Source: Dama dama (taxonomy: Eukaryota; Chordata; Mammalia; Artiodactyla; Cervidae). Taken from it: a DNA stretch of 64,000 bases. Positions 20,663 to 32,245 of the stretch are shown here, piece by piece. Numbering within the stretch: position 1 is the first letter of the stretch; each line of letters starts with the position of its first letter. The DNA lies in assembly GCF_033118175.1 (NCBI RefSeq), contig NC_083689.1, forward strand, positions 25,092,501-25,156,500, read 5' to 3'. A program made the position numbers and the translations under genes. The notes beneath the pieces are model-generated. The model was given only the letters and a program-made list of their open reading frames with translations. It ran no database searches and was not told the DNA's origin.

Positions 20663-22627
20663 TCAGTTGAATTTTCCCTTGCGAAAAGCAATCCTTGAAT
20701 GTGTGAGCAGGTCTTTTAAAAACTGGGCCACTTCAATTTTGGTGTCTCGGACGTACTCACTGGAAACCTGCTGCAAGGCAAAGAGGCCAGCATGTTGGTG
20801 GGACGCCAGAGTGAGGACGATCAGCATCCCGCAGGGGCTTTCCACTCACCTACTCACCGGCTGGTTCATTCTCCACAAAAGCCCCCATGAGGTGGATACT
20901 GTTATCACCCACATTTTACAGACGTGGAACTGAATGAAGCTCAGGTAGGAGTTGGGACCCCTCAAGCCCATGTCTGGGAAATCCCAAAGCCATGTCCCTG
21001 CTTCCACAGTGGGCCCACCCCTTTGTGGACACATGCCTCAGATGCTCAGCCAGGTTCCTCTGGGGCTCCCAGGGTGAGCCCAGGGCTGGCAGAAGTGGGT
21101 GCCATGTCAAAGGACGGCGGGGCCTTACCTTAGCTGAGGGCTGGTGAGAACAGAGCGCACTCAGCATCCTCTTGGTCCTTTGGATGACGCTGCAGTTGGA
21201 GATGCTGATCAGGGAGTCCAGGGCTGCGCAGTACTGTGGGGGGTGGGGGAAAACACCAGTGAGTCAGGCTGAGTTCAGTGAGTCTGTAGGAGGAGGGGAA
21301 CTGAGCGGCCTGGCGGAGACAGGTCTGGCTGGTGGGGGAGCCCAGATTATGAGGGGGCAGAGTGTGGCTCTTGCAGCTTGCTTGGAACGCCCCAGTCGTG
21401 TGAGCGAGGCTCAGAAATGACCTCAGAGGGCTGCAGCCCTGGCCGCGTCCCCGCGGTGTTGGGGGTCCTCACCATGCTGTTCGTCAGGTTGAGGCTCCAC
21501 ACCATGCTGCCATTGCACAGCGGCACCTGAGGGAGCAAAGACAGCAAGCTGAGTGCTGGCAGGGTCCCAGGCCAGGCCTCCACAGCGATCAGGCCCCACA
21601 AGCATTCCCAGGACAGCAGGGGCAGACCTGGGCCCTTCAGTGTTCCCGAGCTTCATTGCCCGCTCTGCACAGTGTGGGAGACCCCTGTCCAGGGGCTCAG
21701 AACTGAGAAATGCTGAGTGACACACCAGTGAGGGACAAGCCTTGCCTGAAGCTCGCCATAGCCGTGGCGGGGGGCAGGTGACACTGGCGGGGGCCTGCAG
21801 GGAAGGCCCAGGGCTGGGGAGGGTGAGCGCAGAGGTGCCCAGCCAACCTGATGGGAGGTGATGGGAATCTGGTCTGGAAACGACCTGCCTTCTGAACTGG
21901 CGATACTACAGTTCAGAGCATGGGCACTCTGGTGTCAACCAGTACTGGCTTGAATCTGACTTTGGTCATTTAACCTCACTGATGCTTAGTAAAATGGGGT
22001 ATCATACGTGTCTCTTGAGGTGGTTGGCAGCAATGTCATAAGATGTAAAGCCCCAGAAATGGGCCTGGCACATTATTAGTGCTCAGAAAGTGTGGGCCGT
22101 CACCACTGGGGAGAGGAGCTGACCCCACTAATGCATTCTTCCATATGAATGGGCTTAACTAAGATGCTGTGAATAATGGCCCCATCATGGTGTTCAGATC
22201 TAGTTGGCAAATGCCAAATAGTTCTAGGAGGGTGCCAGCTCTTCTCTTCTTTCCTCTGTTCCAAAACCACTGAGCAGGAGCTGACCGTGGCAGGCAGGGC
22301 CAGGCCAGGGGAGCAAGTGGTCCCTGGGGTCTCTGCCGTATTCCTTCATGGGTCCATCCATATTGCTGCACCTCACCCCCAGCCTGGTTCCTCTCCCTCA
22401 AGGCCAGACTCACCTTGCAGTTCTCAGGGCTTCTTCCTTGAGAGCCCGCCACCCCTGCCCCCTCAGAGTTGGGACCCTGGCCCACAGGCACTCACCTTCG
22501 GGTTGTGGGTGATATTAACCAGCTCTTCAATGAGCTCCTTGAGGGCTGTAGGGTGAGGCACAGGGCCCGGGGAGGCGAGGCCACCAAAGCAGGTAAGAAC
22601 AATGACCGCAGTCAATAAGAGCGCCAT
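20663..22627 (-). CDS. IL13: Interleukin-13, complete, four exons
   Basis: IL-13 is a secreted four-helix Th2 cytokine acting through IL13R-alpha-1 with IL4R-alpha and STAT6; IL13R-alpha-2 is a decoy. Exon 1 coding is 22627-22496 (44 codons): MALLLTAVIVLTCFGGLASP is the signal peptide, helix A is ALKELIEELVNIT. Exon 2 is 21526-21473 (18 codons, VPLCNGSMVWSLNLTNSM). Exon 3 is 21233-21129 (35 codons, starts YCAALDSLISISNCS). Exon 4 is 20770-20663 (35 codons plus TGA, ends AFRKGKFN). All boundaries are AG/GT and all exons are in phase; introns are 969, 239 and 358 bp. The 132-residue product has N-glycosylation motifs NIT, NGS, NLT and NCS and the four mature cysteines. An in-frame upstream ATG at 22669 would add 14 residues, the equivalent of the longer human form. 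IL4 follows about 16.6 kb downstream on the same strand. No lesion is seen. Confidence 0.97.
20875..20965 (-). mobile_element. MIR fragment in IL13 intron 3
   Basis: Antisense MIR-like wording is seen: gaggtggatactgttatcac, cattttacagacgtggaact. The copy is diverged. Confidence 0.6.
21915..22105 (+). mobile_element. MIR in IL13 intron 1
   Basis: Sense MIR order is seen: gagcatgggcactctggtgt, tggtcatttaacctcactga, agtaaaatggggtatcatac, ggcctggcacattattagtg. Confidence 0.8.
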
Positions 22628-22689
22628 GGAGCCTAGAACAGCACAGGAAGAATTGAGAAGCAGACACATAGGCTGGCCTAAGCTGAGTG

Positions 22690-22830
22690 TCTTGTGGCCT
22701 TAGCCTCTTGTGGCAGCTTTTATAGGCCCAAGTGGTGACGCTTCACACCCTGGTCTCCGCTTTGTCGGGCACTATCTACAAACCACATCTTTACTCATCT
22801 TAATTTTACTTTGTGGAAAATCCAGTGTCA
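22690..22830 (-). promoter_or_regulatory. IL13: IL13 core promoter
   Basis: Minus-strand TATAAAA at 22718-22724 in the context GGGCCTATAAAAGCTGCC is like human IL13; transcription should start near 22690. Upstream are a GATA site (AGATAG, 22773-22776 core) and an NFAT-like GGATTTTCCA at 22814-22823. GATA3 and NFAT control of IL13 is established; the sites here are read from sequence. Confidence 0.85.
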
Positions 22831-24184
22831 CATAAAGGAAAGAATTTGATTTCTCGTGGACTTGTGACTGAGAAGGGTCTACGGCAGGTTTGAGATCTGG
22901 GTGAACTTACTGCAGGGGTGAACGAGAGGACCCTGAGGGCAGCCCGATGTCAACTATACCAGCTGGAACTCCAGCACTTTTAGTGAGTGCCCACCCAGCT
23001 CCTGTCCACAGATCTCTTTGGGTCACCAGAAGTGCTGGAGAGACAGTGCTCTGATCACAGTCTATCAGATGTGGGAATCTGGGGGGATTATTTTTTCATT
23101 GAACAGTTCTGTTACATTACCAAAACAATGCTTGCTCTGGATACAAAATTCAAACAGGATAAAAGAAGAGTGATGTTCATTTCTTTTAACCCATCTGATT
23201 CCCTGTTGCCCCAGTGTGGGAAGGACTGTGGAATTTCAGATTCCGAGGTCTCCACTGAAAGACCCTTGCGGGAGCTTTCCTTTGGAAGGTTGTTTTGCTG
23301 ATACCTCTCAGTATGTGCAGCCTGGACACTGGGTGCCACACCCAGCCTTCAGTGTGTGTTCATCTTGCTGGGAAACCTTCAGAGGGCAGCGCTGGCAAGA
23401 GGTGGACCCAGCCTTCGCCCTGGAGAGGACCTGTTGGAGAGTAACTGTCCCCAGTGCCATTGAGACCTGGGGCGACCCCCTCTCTACACCAGTATCTGTG
23501 AGACCAACTTGTGCTCTCTGAGTCGTCAAGTTTCCCTGGCAGACTGAAGGCTGTGCAGGGTGACTCCTGGGCCTGCCCCAACTCTGGGGTCCGCTGTGGG
23601 CAGCCCACCCCCTGAAGGGACACTGGAAGGGTAGCCATTTCCCTGTTCTCCCCTCATTTCTCTAGAAGTCCTTCAGAAACTCATGCAGCCGAGGCCCCAG
23701 TATTTGCCTATCGGGTGCTGATGTCAAGCTTGCTCCTTCACCCACTTCCTCCCCTGAGCCAGTGCCTCCCCCACCAGGCCCCCTCTCTGTCTGCTCAGGC
23801 TGCCTCTCCGTCCTGTGCCATCGGGGCTCAACCTGCCCACAGGGTCCTCTAAGGGACGCTGGGGCTGTCGCTCCTGCTCAGAAGAGAAAGCCCAGCCTCG
23901 CCCACCCGCTCCTCTCACTGGTAACATGGTTGTCACCCTCTCTTCTCTCCCCGCCCCAGGCTTCCTAGCATAACTGAGACACGAAGGCCTGGAAGCCAGG
24001 CCCTGCCTTTTGTGGCTCGCGGGTGCCTGGAGTGCTTGTGGGCCCTCAGTTTCTTCCTCTGCAGAACAGGGTCAGTAGCATCTCCTGGGGGAGTGGGGGT
24101 CTCTGTGTTGGGGGAAGGAGTGGGGAACCACCATGGCCTGTGCCAGGATGAGTGGAATGCCCCCTCCCCCCTACGAACAGCACA
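22831..24184. other. IL13 upstream flank, unique
   Basis: Non-repetitive sequence upstream of IL13 leading into the CpG-rich patch. No gene is recognised. The longer open frames at 23360-24180 lie on overlapping strands, fit GC-rich sequence by chance and match no family I know. Confidence 0.45.
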
Positions 24185-24640
24185 ACCAAGCGGGGAGCGG
24201 TGGGCAGGGGCGCCCCCGCGCGTGGGAGAAGGCCCGCGGGCGCAGCGATGCCCCGGAGATAGGCGCCGCCTTATGTAATGGGAGATGGGGCTGATAAACG
24301 GGATCCGCGCAGCTTGGGTCCCCTCTGGCTGCAGGCGTCCGCTGGTGAGGGAGGGAGGGGTAGGAGTGCAGACTCGCTTCTCCGCGGAGTCGCGAAGCAC
24401 CCACTCCTGCCCCTGGTCCTCGTCCGCGCCTGTTGGAGGCCCGACGAGAGAGTGGCAAGGGTGGGAGCAAGCGGACTGAGCGCCAGACTGGGTCAGGGTG
24501 CCTGTGCGCACCAGCTAGGGGACGGCGCCTGTGTCCCCGGGGCGGGGATCTTGCGGGTACACCACCGAGCTGCCCGCCCCTCCTGAGCGGGCCCTCAGCC
24601 CCCCAGGCGAGCCCCTGCTGGCTACTCAGTCGGACCGTGA
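24185..24640. promoter_or_regulatory. CpG-rich island upstream of IL13
   Basis: CpG density rises sharply (for example gcgcccccgcgcg, tccgcggagtcgcgaagc, gacggcgcctgtg) against a CpG-poor background. It sits 1.5-1.95 kb upstream of the inferred IL13 start and contains the GATA cluster described separately. It could be an unmethylated regulatory island or a noncoding-transcript promoter; no exon is visible. Confidence 0.75.
24255..24306. promoter_or_regulatory. Conserved GATA3 response element (CGRE) candidate
   Basis: Four GATA-like sites lie within about 50 bp: GAGATAG (24257-24262), AGATGG (24283-24288), TGATAA (24292-24297) and GGATCC (24301-24306). The distance to the inferred IL13 start is about 1.6 kb, equal to the position reported for the CGRE that binds GATA3 in Th2 cells. 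Site cluster and distance are seen; function is inferred. Confidence 0.7.
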
Positions 24641-26639
24641 TACTCTTTTGTTTTCAGCGGGGCTCGGTTCACGTCCCGAATCGTTGAAATAAACACAACT
24701 ACAGAAGTGCTGCTCCGGGCACTTGACACACGTGGCTTGCAGCTCTCCACCAGCCACTGTGTTGGACCGCCGGTCCGGCTCTTACAGGAGCAGAACCCGG
24801 CTCTCAGGGCGTGTAGGAGCCAGCCCAGATCCGTGGCCAGGGAAGGGCAGCCTCAGGAGCCTCACTGCCCAGCTCTGGCCACAGATGGGTTAGGACGCCC
24901 TTCACTGGGACCAGCCTGCCCTGCATGAAGTTTTGAAAAACTTCCTTTAACAACTTTTCCTCCCAATTTTGGTTCTGCATTTGAAAGAAGAGATAACCCA
25001 GTCAGTTGGAATAAGGCTTAGGCAAGGAGTTTTAATAATGTAAAATTCCTAACTTAATAGATTTTCTTTTTTATGAAAGTTATACGTGCATGTCATTTTT
25101 TTAATCAAACAATTTCAGGAGGTTTATTGTGAAAAATAGCACTTTTGAGAATTTCCCCATTGGTCTGCATGTCTGGTGAGTGAGGCACGCTGACTGCCCT
25201 CCTTTGTTCCCTGCAGTCTTTTTAGAAGTGTTTGCATAGCTAACAACCTTGGAAGAGATAGCATCTTCCTCTGAAGCAAAAAGCAGGCAGACTTAAATAT
25301 CCATTATTAGCAATTCAGGTTGTCCAAGCTCAGACTTCTTATCTTGTAATGCAACTCACTGTGTGTACAGGTACCATATGGCTCTCTTGACATTACTCTG
25401 TGAGAACTGGGATTCAGGGAATCTGAAAAAGATAATACTCTAAGAACGTCCCTGGTGGTCCAGCGGTTAAGACTGCCTTCCAATGCAGGGGGTGCACATG
25501 CCTTGTGGCCAAAAAACCAGAATATAAACCAGAAGCAATGTTGCAACAAATTCAATAAAGACTTTAAACATAGTCCATATTAAAAAAAAATCTTAAAAAG
25601 AGCTAATACTCTAATACTCGTGCTTCGTCCAATAAACTGTTCTTTGTCTCTGATTTGGGAGTCCTGTGTCTTCTGCCAGCCTCCATGAAACCATGGCAAG
25701 CTGACTGGTTAGCATGCAAGTGGGATAAAAATCTCAGAGCCTTCAGTTCTGACAAACAGTTCCCTGCCTCCCCATTGGCCTCCAGAGGAACTATGACCTT
25801 AACTATTTCTTTTGGTGTTTACCTCCATGTTTCTAGATTTCTTGGTTTTCAGATGCAGGCATTATCTGTGGTTTACAATGAATATTTAATTATTTCTCCT
25901 CCTTGCCATCCTCCTTCCATTGCATCATTCCTTTTTTTCCTCATTCTACCAGTATACATAGATCATAATTTGGAAATTGGTCAAAAGTTTTATTGTTTGC
26001 ATAATTATGCTAATATATTCTCTGCTAAAGCATATAATTAAGATTAATTTTCTCTCAAAAACTTTTTTTTTCTAATAATAATAGTCTTATTTGTCCATCT
26101 GCTTAGTTTGCATAATGTCCCTCTCAGTGATTTAATCCTAAATTCTCAGCCACTTACATAAATCTCCTTTCAGAAGATTTGGGTAAATCAGTTATTCTCA
26201 CAATTTCATCTTCCCAAGAAAGTCTCCCCTAGAGCCTGCTGACCTGCTCTGACACGGACACTGCCACCTGCCGTGGGAATTCCCTTCTCCTGTCTCCTTT
26301 GTGCTCTCCCACTCCTTATTTCCCTGGTCTTCCTCTTTCTTGGGAGGAACACATCCGAAAAAACACAGAATTTCAGAAAAGAAGTAACTTTCCTTTAGAA
26401 TCTTGAATACCTGTGCTATTGTCTCTTAGATTCCAATATTGCTGTTCAGAAGTCCAATAACATTTTGAATCCAGATCTTTTCTAACTCTCCTTCTAGAAA
26501 TTTGTAGGAAAATTTCTTGGTTCCCATGCTCCAAATTTCACAATGATGTTCCTTGATGTGGCTCTATTTTCATCTGTGATGCCAGACATAGTGGGCTCTT
26601 TCAAACAAACATGTCTCTAAGTTTTAGGAAATTTTCTTT
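24641..26639. other. Intergenic unique sequence with one SINE
   Basis: Partly GC-rich then AT-rich. Apart from the CHR-2 SINE at 25443-25605, no gene or clear repeat is recognised. Confidence 0.4.
25443..25605 (+). mobile_element. CHR-2 type SINE
   Basis: Head gtccctggtggtccagcggt, body with ccaatgcagggggtgcacat, A-rich tail. The target duplication resembles ATAATACTCTA on the left and CTAATACTCTA on the right. Confidence 0.88.
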
Positions 26640-28354
26640 CTTTAAAAAAATTTTTTTAATTATAGTTGATTTACCATACTTGGTTAGTTTCAGATGTATA
26701 GCAAAGTGATTTGGTTATACATATAACCTCTTTAAAAAAATGTTTCACATGTACAGCAAAGTGATTTGGTTGTACATATAACCTCTTTTAAAAAATCTTT
26801 TCCATTATGCTGTATTTAAAGATATTGAATATAGTTCTCTGTGCTATACAGTAAATCCTTGTTGATTATCTAATTTATGTATGGTAATGTGTATCTGTTA
26901 ATTCCATGCTCCTAATTTATCCTTCCCTATCCTTTCACTTAGGTAACCATAAGTTTGTTTTCTGTGTCTGTGGGTCTGTTTCTGTTTTGTAAATAATTCA
27001 TTTGTACTGTTTTTTAGATTCCATATTTAAGTGATGTCATAATATTTGTATTTCTCTGACTTATTTCACTTAGTGTGATAATCTCTAGGTCTATCCAAGT
27101 TTCTGCAAATGGCATTATTTCATTCTTTTTAATGGCCCAGTAGTATTCCATTGTATATATGTACAACATCTTTATCCATTCACTGTCCATGGACACTTAG
27201 GTTGCTTTCATGTCCTGGCTATTGTAAATAGTGCTGCTATGCACATTGGGGTGCATGTAGCTTTTCAAATTAGCTTTTGTCTTTTCTGGATATATGCCTA
27301 GGAGTGGGATTGCTGGATCATCTGGTGACTCTATTTTTAGTTCTCCATAGTGGCTGCACCAATTTACACTCCCATCAACAGTGCAGAAGGGTTCCCTTTT
27401 CTCCATACCATCTCTAGCATTTATTATTTGTAGACTTCTTGATGATGGCCATTCTGATAAGAAATTTTAAACCTCTTATTATTTTATTTTTAAAAATAAT
27501 TGTAAAGCCATTGCTGTTTTAAAAAATAATTTTATTTTCTAGAGAAGTTTTAGATTCTTGGCAAAATTGAGTAGAAAGTATAGAAAGTTTCTGTATACTC
27601 CTTAATCTCACACATATGTCACCAACATCCCCCACCAGAGTACATTCATTACAATTGATGAACCTACATGAACACATCACTATCACACAGAGTCCATAGT
27701 TTACTTCAGGGTTCACTCTTCGTGTTGTACATTCTGTGGGTTTTAAAAAATGTATAATGTTGTATAGTCTCTGCCACACACACATAGTAGTTTAATTGCA
27801 TTAAAAATTCACCCTGTCTTCACTCTAACCCCTGGCTACCGCTGATCTCTCTACTGTTTCTATAGTTGTGCCTTTTCCAGAATCATATAGTTGGAATCAT
27901 ACAATATATAGCCTTTTAAGATTGACTTCTTTCACCTAGTAATATGCATTTATGGTTCCTCCAAGTCTTTTCATGGCTTGACAGCTCATTTCCTTTTAGC
28001 ACGGAATAATATTCTGTTGTCTGGATGTACCAAGTTTATTTATCCATTTATCTACAGAAGGATATCTTGGTTGCATCAAGTTTGTGTAATTATGAATAAA
28101 ACTGCTATAAACATCCACGTGCAGAATTTTGTGTGGACCCAAGTTTTCAATTTATTTGCGTAAGTAAAAAGGGATGCAGTTACTGGGTCATATGGTAAGA
28201 GTATGTTTAATTTTGTAGGAAACTGTCAGAGTGTCTTCCAAAGTGGCTGTACCATTTTGCATTGCCACCAGCAGTAAATGAGAATTCCCATTGCTTCACA
28301 TCCTCATGAGAATTTGGTGGTATCAGTGTTTTGGATATTGACCATTCTTATGGG
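26640..28354 (-). mobile_element. L1 LINE fragments (antisense)
   Basis: L1 3' end wording is in antisense: ttgatttaccatacttggtt, tgctatacagtaaatccttg, tattccattgtatatatgta, cactcccatcaacagtgcag. At least two L1 pieces are joined; reading frames are broken. Confidence 0.85.
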
Positions 28355-28364
28355 TATGTAATGG

Positions 28365-29630
28365 TTCAGTTCAGTTGCTCAGTCATGTCCGACTCTTTGT
28401 GACCCCATGGACTGCAGCTCGCCAGGCCTCCCTCTCCATCACCAACTCCCGGAATTTACCCAAACTCATGTCCATTGAGTTGGTGATCCCATCCAACCAT
28501 CTCATCCTCTGTCGTCCCCTTCTCCTCCTGCCTTCAATCTTTCCCAGCATCAAGGTCTTTTCCAATGAGTCAGCTCTTTGCATCAGGTGGCCAAAGTATT
28601 GGAGTTTCAGCTTCAACATCAGTCCTTCCAATGAGCACTCAGGACTGATCTCCTTTAGGATGGACTGGTTGGATCTCCTTGCAGTCCAAGGGACTCTCAA
28701 GAGTATTTGCCAACATCAACACCACAGTTCAAAAGCGTCGATTCTTTTTTTTTTTTTTTTTTTTAAAAGCATCGATTCTTTGGTGCTCAGCTTTCTTTAG
28801 AGTCCAACTCTCACATCCATACATGACTACTGGAAAAACCATAGCCTTGACTAGACGGGCCTTTGTTGGCAAAGTAATGTCTCTGCTTTTTAATATGCTG
28901 TCTAGGTTGGTCATAATTTTCCTTCCAAGGAGTAAGCATCTTTTAATTTCATGGTTGCAGTCACCATCTGCAGTGATTTTGGAGCCCCCCAAAATACAGT
29001 CTGACACTGTTTCCATTTTTTCCCCATCTATTTGCCATGAAGTGATGGGACCAGATGCCATGATCTTAGTTTTCTGAATGTTGAGCTTTAAGCCAACTTT
29101 TTCACTCTCCTCTCTCACTTTCAACAAGCGGCTCTTCAGTTCTTCTGCACTTTCTGCCATAAGGATCATCTGCATATCTGAAGTTATTCTAACTCAATGA
29201 AACTATGAGCCATGCTGTGTAGGGCCACCCAAGATGGACAGGTCATGCTGGAGAGTTCTGACAAAAAGTGGTCCACTGGAGAAGGGAATGGCAAACCACT
29301 TCAGTATTCTTGCCTTGAGAACCCCATGAACAGTATGAAAAGGCAAAAAGATAGGATACTGAAAGATGAACTCCCCAGGTCAGTAGGTGCCCAATATGCT
29401 ACTGGAGATGAGTGGAGAAATAACTCCAGAAAGAATGAAGAGACGGAGCCAAAGCAAAAACAACACCCAGTTGTGGATGTGACTGGTGATGGAAGCATGG
29501 TCTGATGCTATAAAGAGCAATATTGCATAGGAACCTGGAATGTTAGGTCCATGAATGAAGGCAAATTGGAAGTGGCCAAACAGGAGATGGCAAGGGTGGA
29601 CATCAACATTTGAGGAATCAGTGAACTAAA
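28365..29630 (-). mobile_element. BovB LINE with inverted 5' segment
   Basis: 28365-29188 is the antisense BovB 3' part (reverse-transcriptase end to terminus). 29189-29630 is BovB 5' sequence in the opposite (plus) direction (start ctaactcaatgaaactatga, later gaacctggaatgttaggtcc). The whole unit is flanked by the same ATGTAATGG (28356-28364 and 29631-29639) and sits in an L1 fragment. One duplication around both parts shows a single insertion. Confidence 0.88.
28745..28764 (-). mobile_element. Poly(A)-only insertion inside BovB
   Basis: A run of 20 T on the plus strand is flanked by AAAAGCGTCGATTC (28731-28744) and AAAAGCATCGATTC (28765-28778). The undisturbed BovB copies have one such block. 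Confidence 0.8.
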
Positions 29631-29639
29631 ATGTAATGG

Positions 29640-32245
29640 TATCTCCCTGTTTTGATTTGCATTTTTCTGATGGCATATGATGTGGCGTACCTTTTCACAG
29701 GCTTACTTGCTATATAATCTTCTTGGGTCAAGTGTCTATTAAAGTCATTGACCTCTTTCTAAAATTGGGTTATAAAAAAATAAAATTGGGTTATTCATTT
29801 TCCTATTTTGACTTTCAAGAGTTTTTTTTTGTATTTGATGTCTTTTTTTTTTAATTGAAGGCTAATTGCTTTACAATATTGTGTTGGTTTCTGCCATATA
29901 TCAACATGAATCAGTTATAGGTATGTGTGTGTATATCTCCTCTCCCTCTTGAGTCTCCCGCCTCTCTTCCCTCCATCCTCCCCTCTAGGTTGTCTCAGAC
30001 CCCTAGTTTGAGTTCCATGAGTCATACAGCAGATTCCCACTGGCTGTCTGTTTTACATTTGGTATTGAATATGTTTTCATGCAACTCTACTCTCTCCATT
30101 TGTCCCATCCTCTTCTCCCTGCCTTTGTATGTCCGTAAGTCTGTTCTCTATGTCTGTGTCTCCATTTTTGCCCTGCAAATAGGTTCCTCAGTACTATCTT
30201 TCTAGATTCCATATACAGTACTCATTTTTCTCTTTCTGACTTACTTCACTTTGTATAATAGGCTCAGCACTGACTCAAATGCACTCCTTCTTATGGTTGA
30301 GTAATATTTCATTGTATATATGTGCCATGGCTTCTTTATCTCTTCACCTGTGAATGGACATCTAGCTTGCTTCCATCTCCTAGCTATTGTAAATAGTGCT
30401 ACAATGAACACTGGGGTACATATGTCTTTCAGTTATGGTTTTCTAAGGGTATGTGCCCAGTAGTGGGATTGTTGAGTCATATAGTAGTTTTATTCCTAGT
30501 TTTTTAAGGAATCTCTATACTGTCTTCCCAGAGATGGCAATGGCAACCCACTCCAGTACTCTCGCCTGGAAAATCCCATGGGCAGAGGAGCCTGGTAGGC
30601 TGTAGTCCATGGGGTCGCGAAGAGTCGGACACGACTGAGCGACTTCACTTTCATTTTTCACTTTCATGCATTGGAGAAGGAAATGGCAACCCACTCCAGT
30701 GTTCTTGCCTGGAGAATCCCAGGGACGGCAGAACCTGGTGGGCTGCCATCTATGGGGTCGCACAGAGTCAGACAGGACTAAAGCAACTTAGCAGCAGCAG
30801 CAGCATACTGTCTTCCATAGTGGGTTTATCAATTTACATTTCCACCAACAGTGCAAGAGAGTTCCCTTTTCTCTACATCCTCTCTAGCATTTATTATTTG
30901 TAGATTTTTTTGATGATGGCCCTTCTGACTGGTGTGAGGTGGTATCTCATTGTAGTTTTGATTTGCATTTCTCTAATAATGAGTGATGTTGAGCATCTTT
31001 TCATGTATTTATTAGCCATCTGTATGTCTTCTTTGGAGAAATGTCTGTTTAGGTCTTTTGCACACTTTTTGATTGGGTTGTTTGTTTTTCTGGTATCGAG
31101 TTGCATGAACTACTTGTATATTTTGGAAATTAATCCTTTGTCAGTTGTTTCATTTGCTATTATTTTCTCCCATTCTGAGGGTTGTCTTTTCACCTTGTTT
31201 ATAGTTTCCTTTGCTGTGCAAAAGCTTGTAAGTTGAATTAGGTCACACTTGTTTATTTTTGTTTTTATTTCCATTCTAGGAGGTGGGCCATAGAGGGTCT
31301 TGCTGTAATATATGTCATAAAGTAGCCTACCTATGTTTTCCTCTAAGAGTTTTATAGTTTCTGGTCTTACATTTAGGTCTTTAATCCATTTTGAGTTTAC
31401 CTTTGTGTATGGTGTTAGGAAGTGTCCTAATTTCATCCTTTCACACACAGCTGTCCAGTTTCCCCAGCATCACTGACTGAAGAGACTGTCTTTACCCCGT
31501 TGTATATTCTTGCCTCTTGCCTCCTTTGTCAAAAATAAGGTGTCAGTAGGTGCCTGGGGTATCGTATCTGACATCTTTTGCAGATATATTTTCCTAGTCT
31601 GTGGTTTGTCTTCATTCTCTTGACAGTATCTTTTGCACAGAAGAAATTTTTAATTTTAATGAATTTCAGTTTATTCATTTTTTTTTTTATGGCTCATGCC
31701 TCTGCATGACTCTGGTGTTGCATGTAGAAAGTCATCACCAAACCCACCGTCATATGTTTTCTCCTCTTATCTTCTAGAAGTTTTATAAATTTGTATTTTA
31801 CATTCAGGTCTGTGATCCATATATGTATATGTGTGTGTGTGTGTGTTTATTTTCACTTGCAGATGTTCAGTTCCAGCACTGTTCATCGAAAAGATTTTCT
31901 TTGCTCCTCTGCCAAAGATCAGTTAACTGTATTTACATGTCTGTTTATGGGCCTTCTGTTTTGTTCCACTGATTTATTTCATTCTTTTGCTAGTACCACA
32001 ATGTCTTAATTATTGTGGCCTTATAGTAAGTCCTCATGTTGGGTAGTGTCAGTCTTTCAACTTTGTTCTTCTCCTTCAATATTCTGGATCTTTTGCCTCT
32101 CCATATAAACTTTATAAATCAGTTTGTTGATATCTGCAAAATAACCTGTTGGATTTTGATTGGGATTGCTTGAATCTATGGATCAAGTTGGGAAGAACTG
32201 ACATCTCGACAATATTGAGTCTTCCTATCCATAAACATGGACTTT
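29640..32245 (-). mobile_element. L1 LINE fragments (antisense)
   Basis: A younger L1 3' part (about 29845-31500) with ORF2 C-terminal wording on the minus strand, for example IKDLNVRPETIKLLEENIG, surrounded by older L1. Host to a BovA2 SINE. Reading frames are broken. Confidence 0.88.
30529..30804 (+). mobile_element. BovA2 SINE, full dimer
   Basis: Two Bov-A units (first gagatggcaatggcaaccca; second ggagaaggaaatggcaaccc) end in an (AGC)n tail. The target duplication ATACTGTCTTCC is perfect (30517-30528 and 30805-30816). Confidence 0.95.

Noticed and set aside
23933..24586. Overlapping long open frames on both strands
   Set aside because: They arise from GC-rich sequence in the CpG island; frames overlap, lack homologous motifs, and no splice structure supports them.
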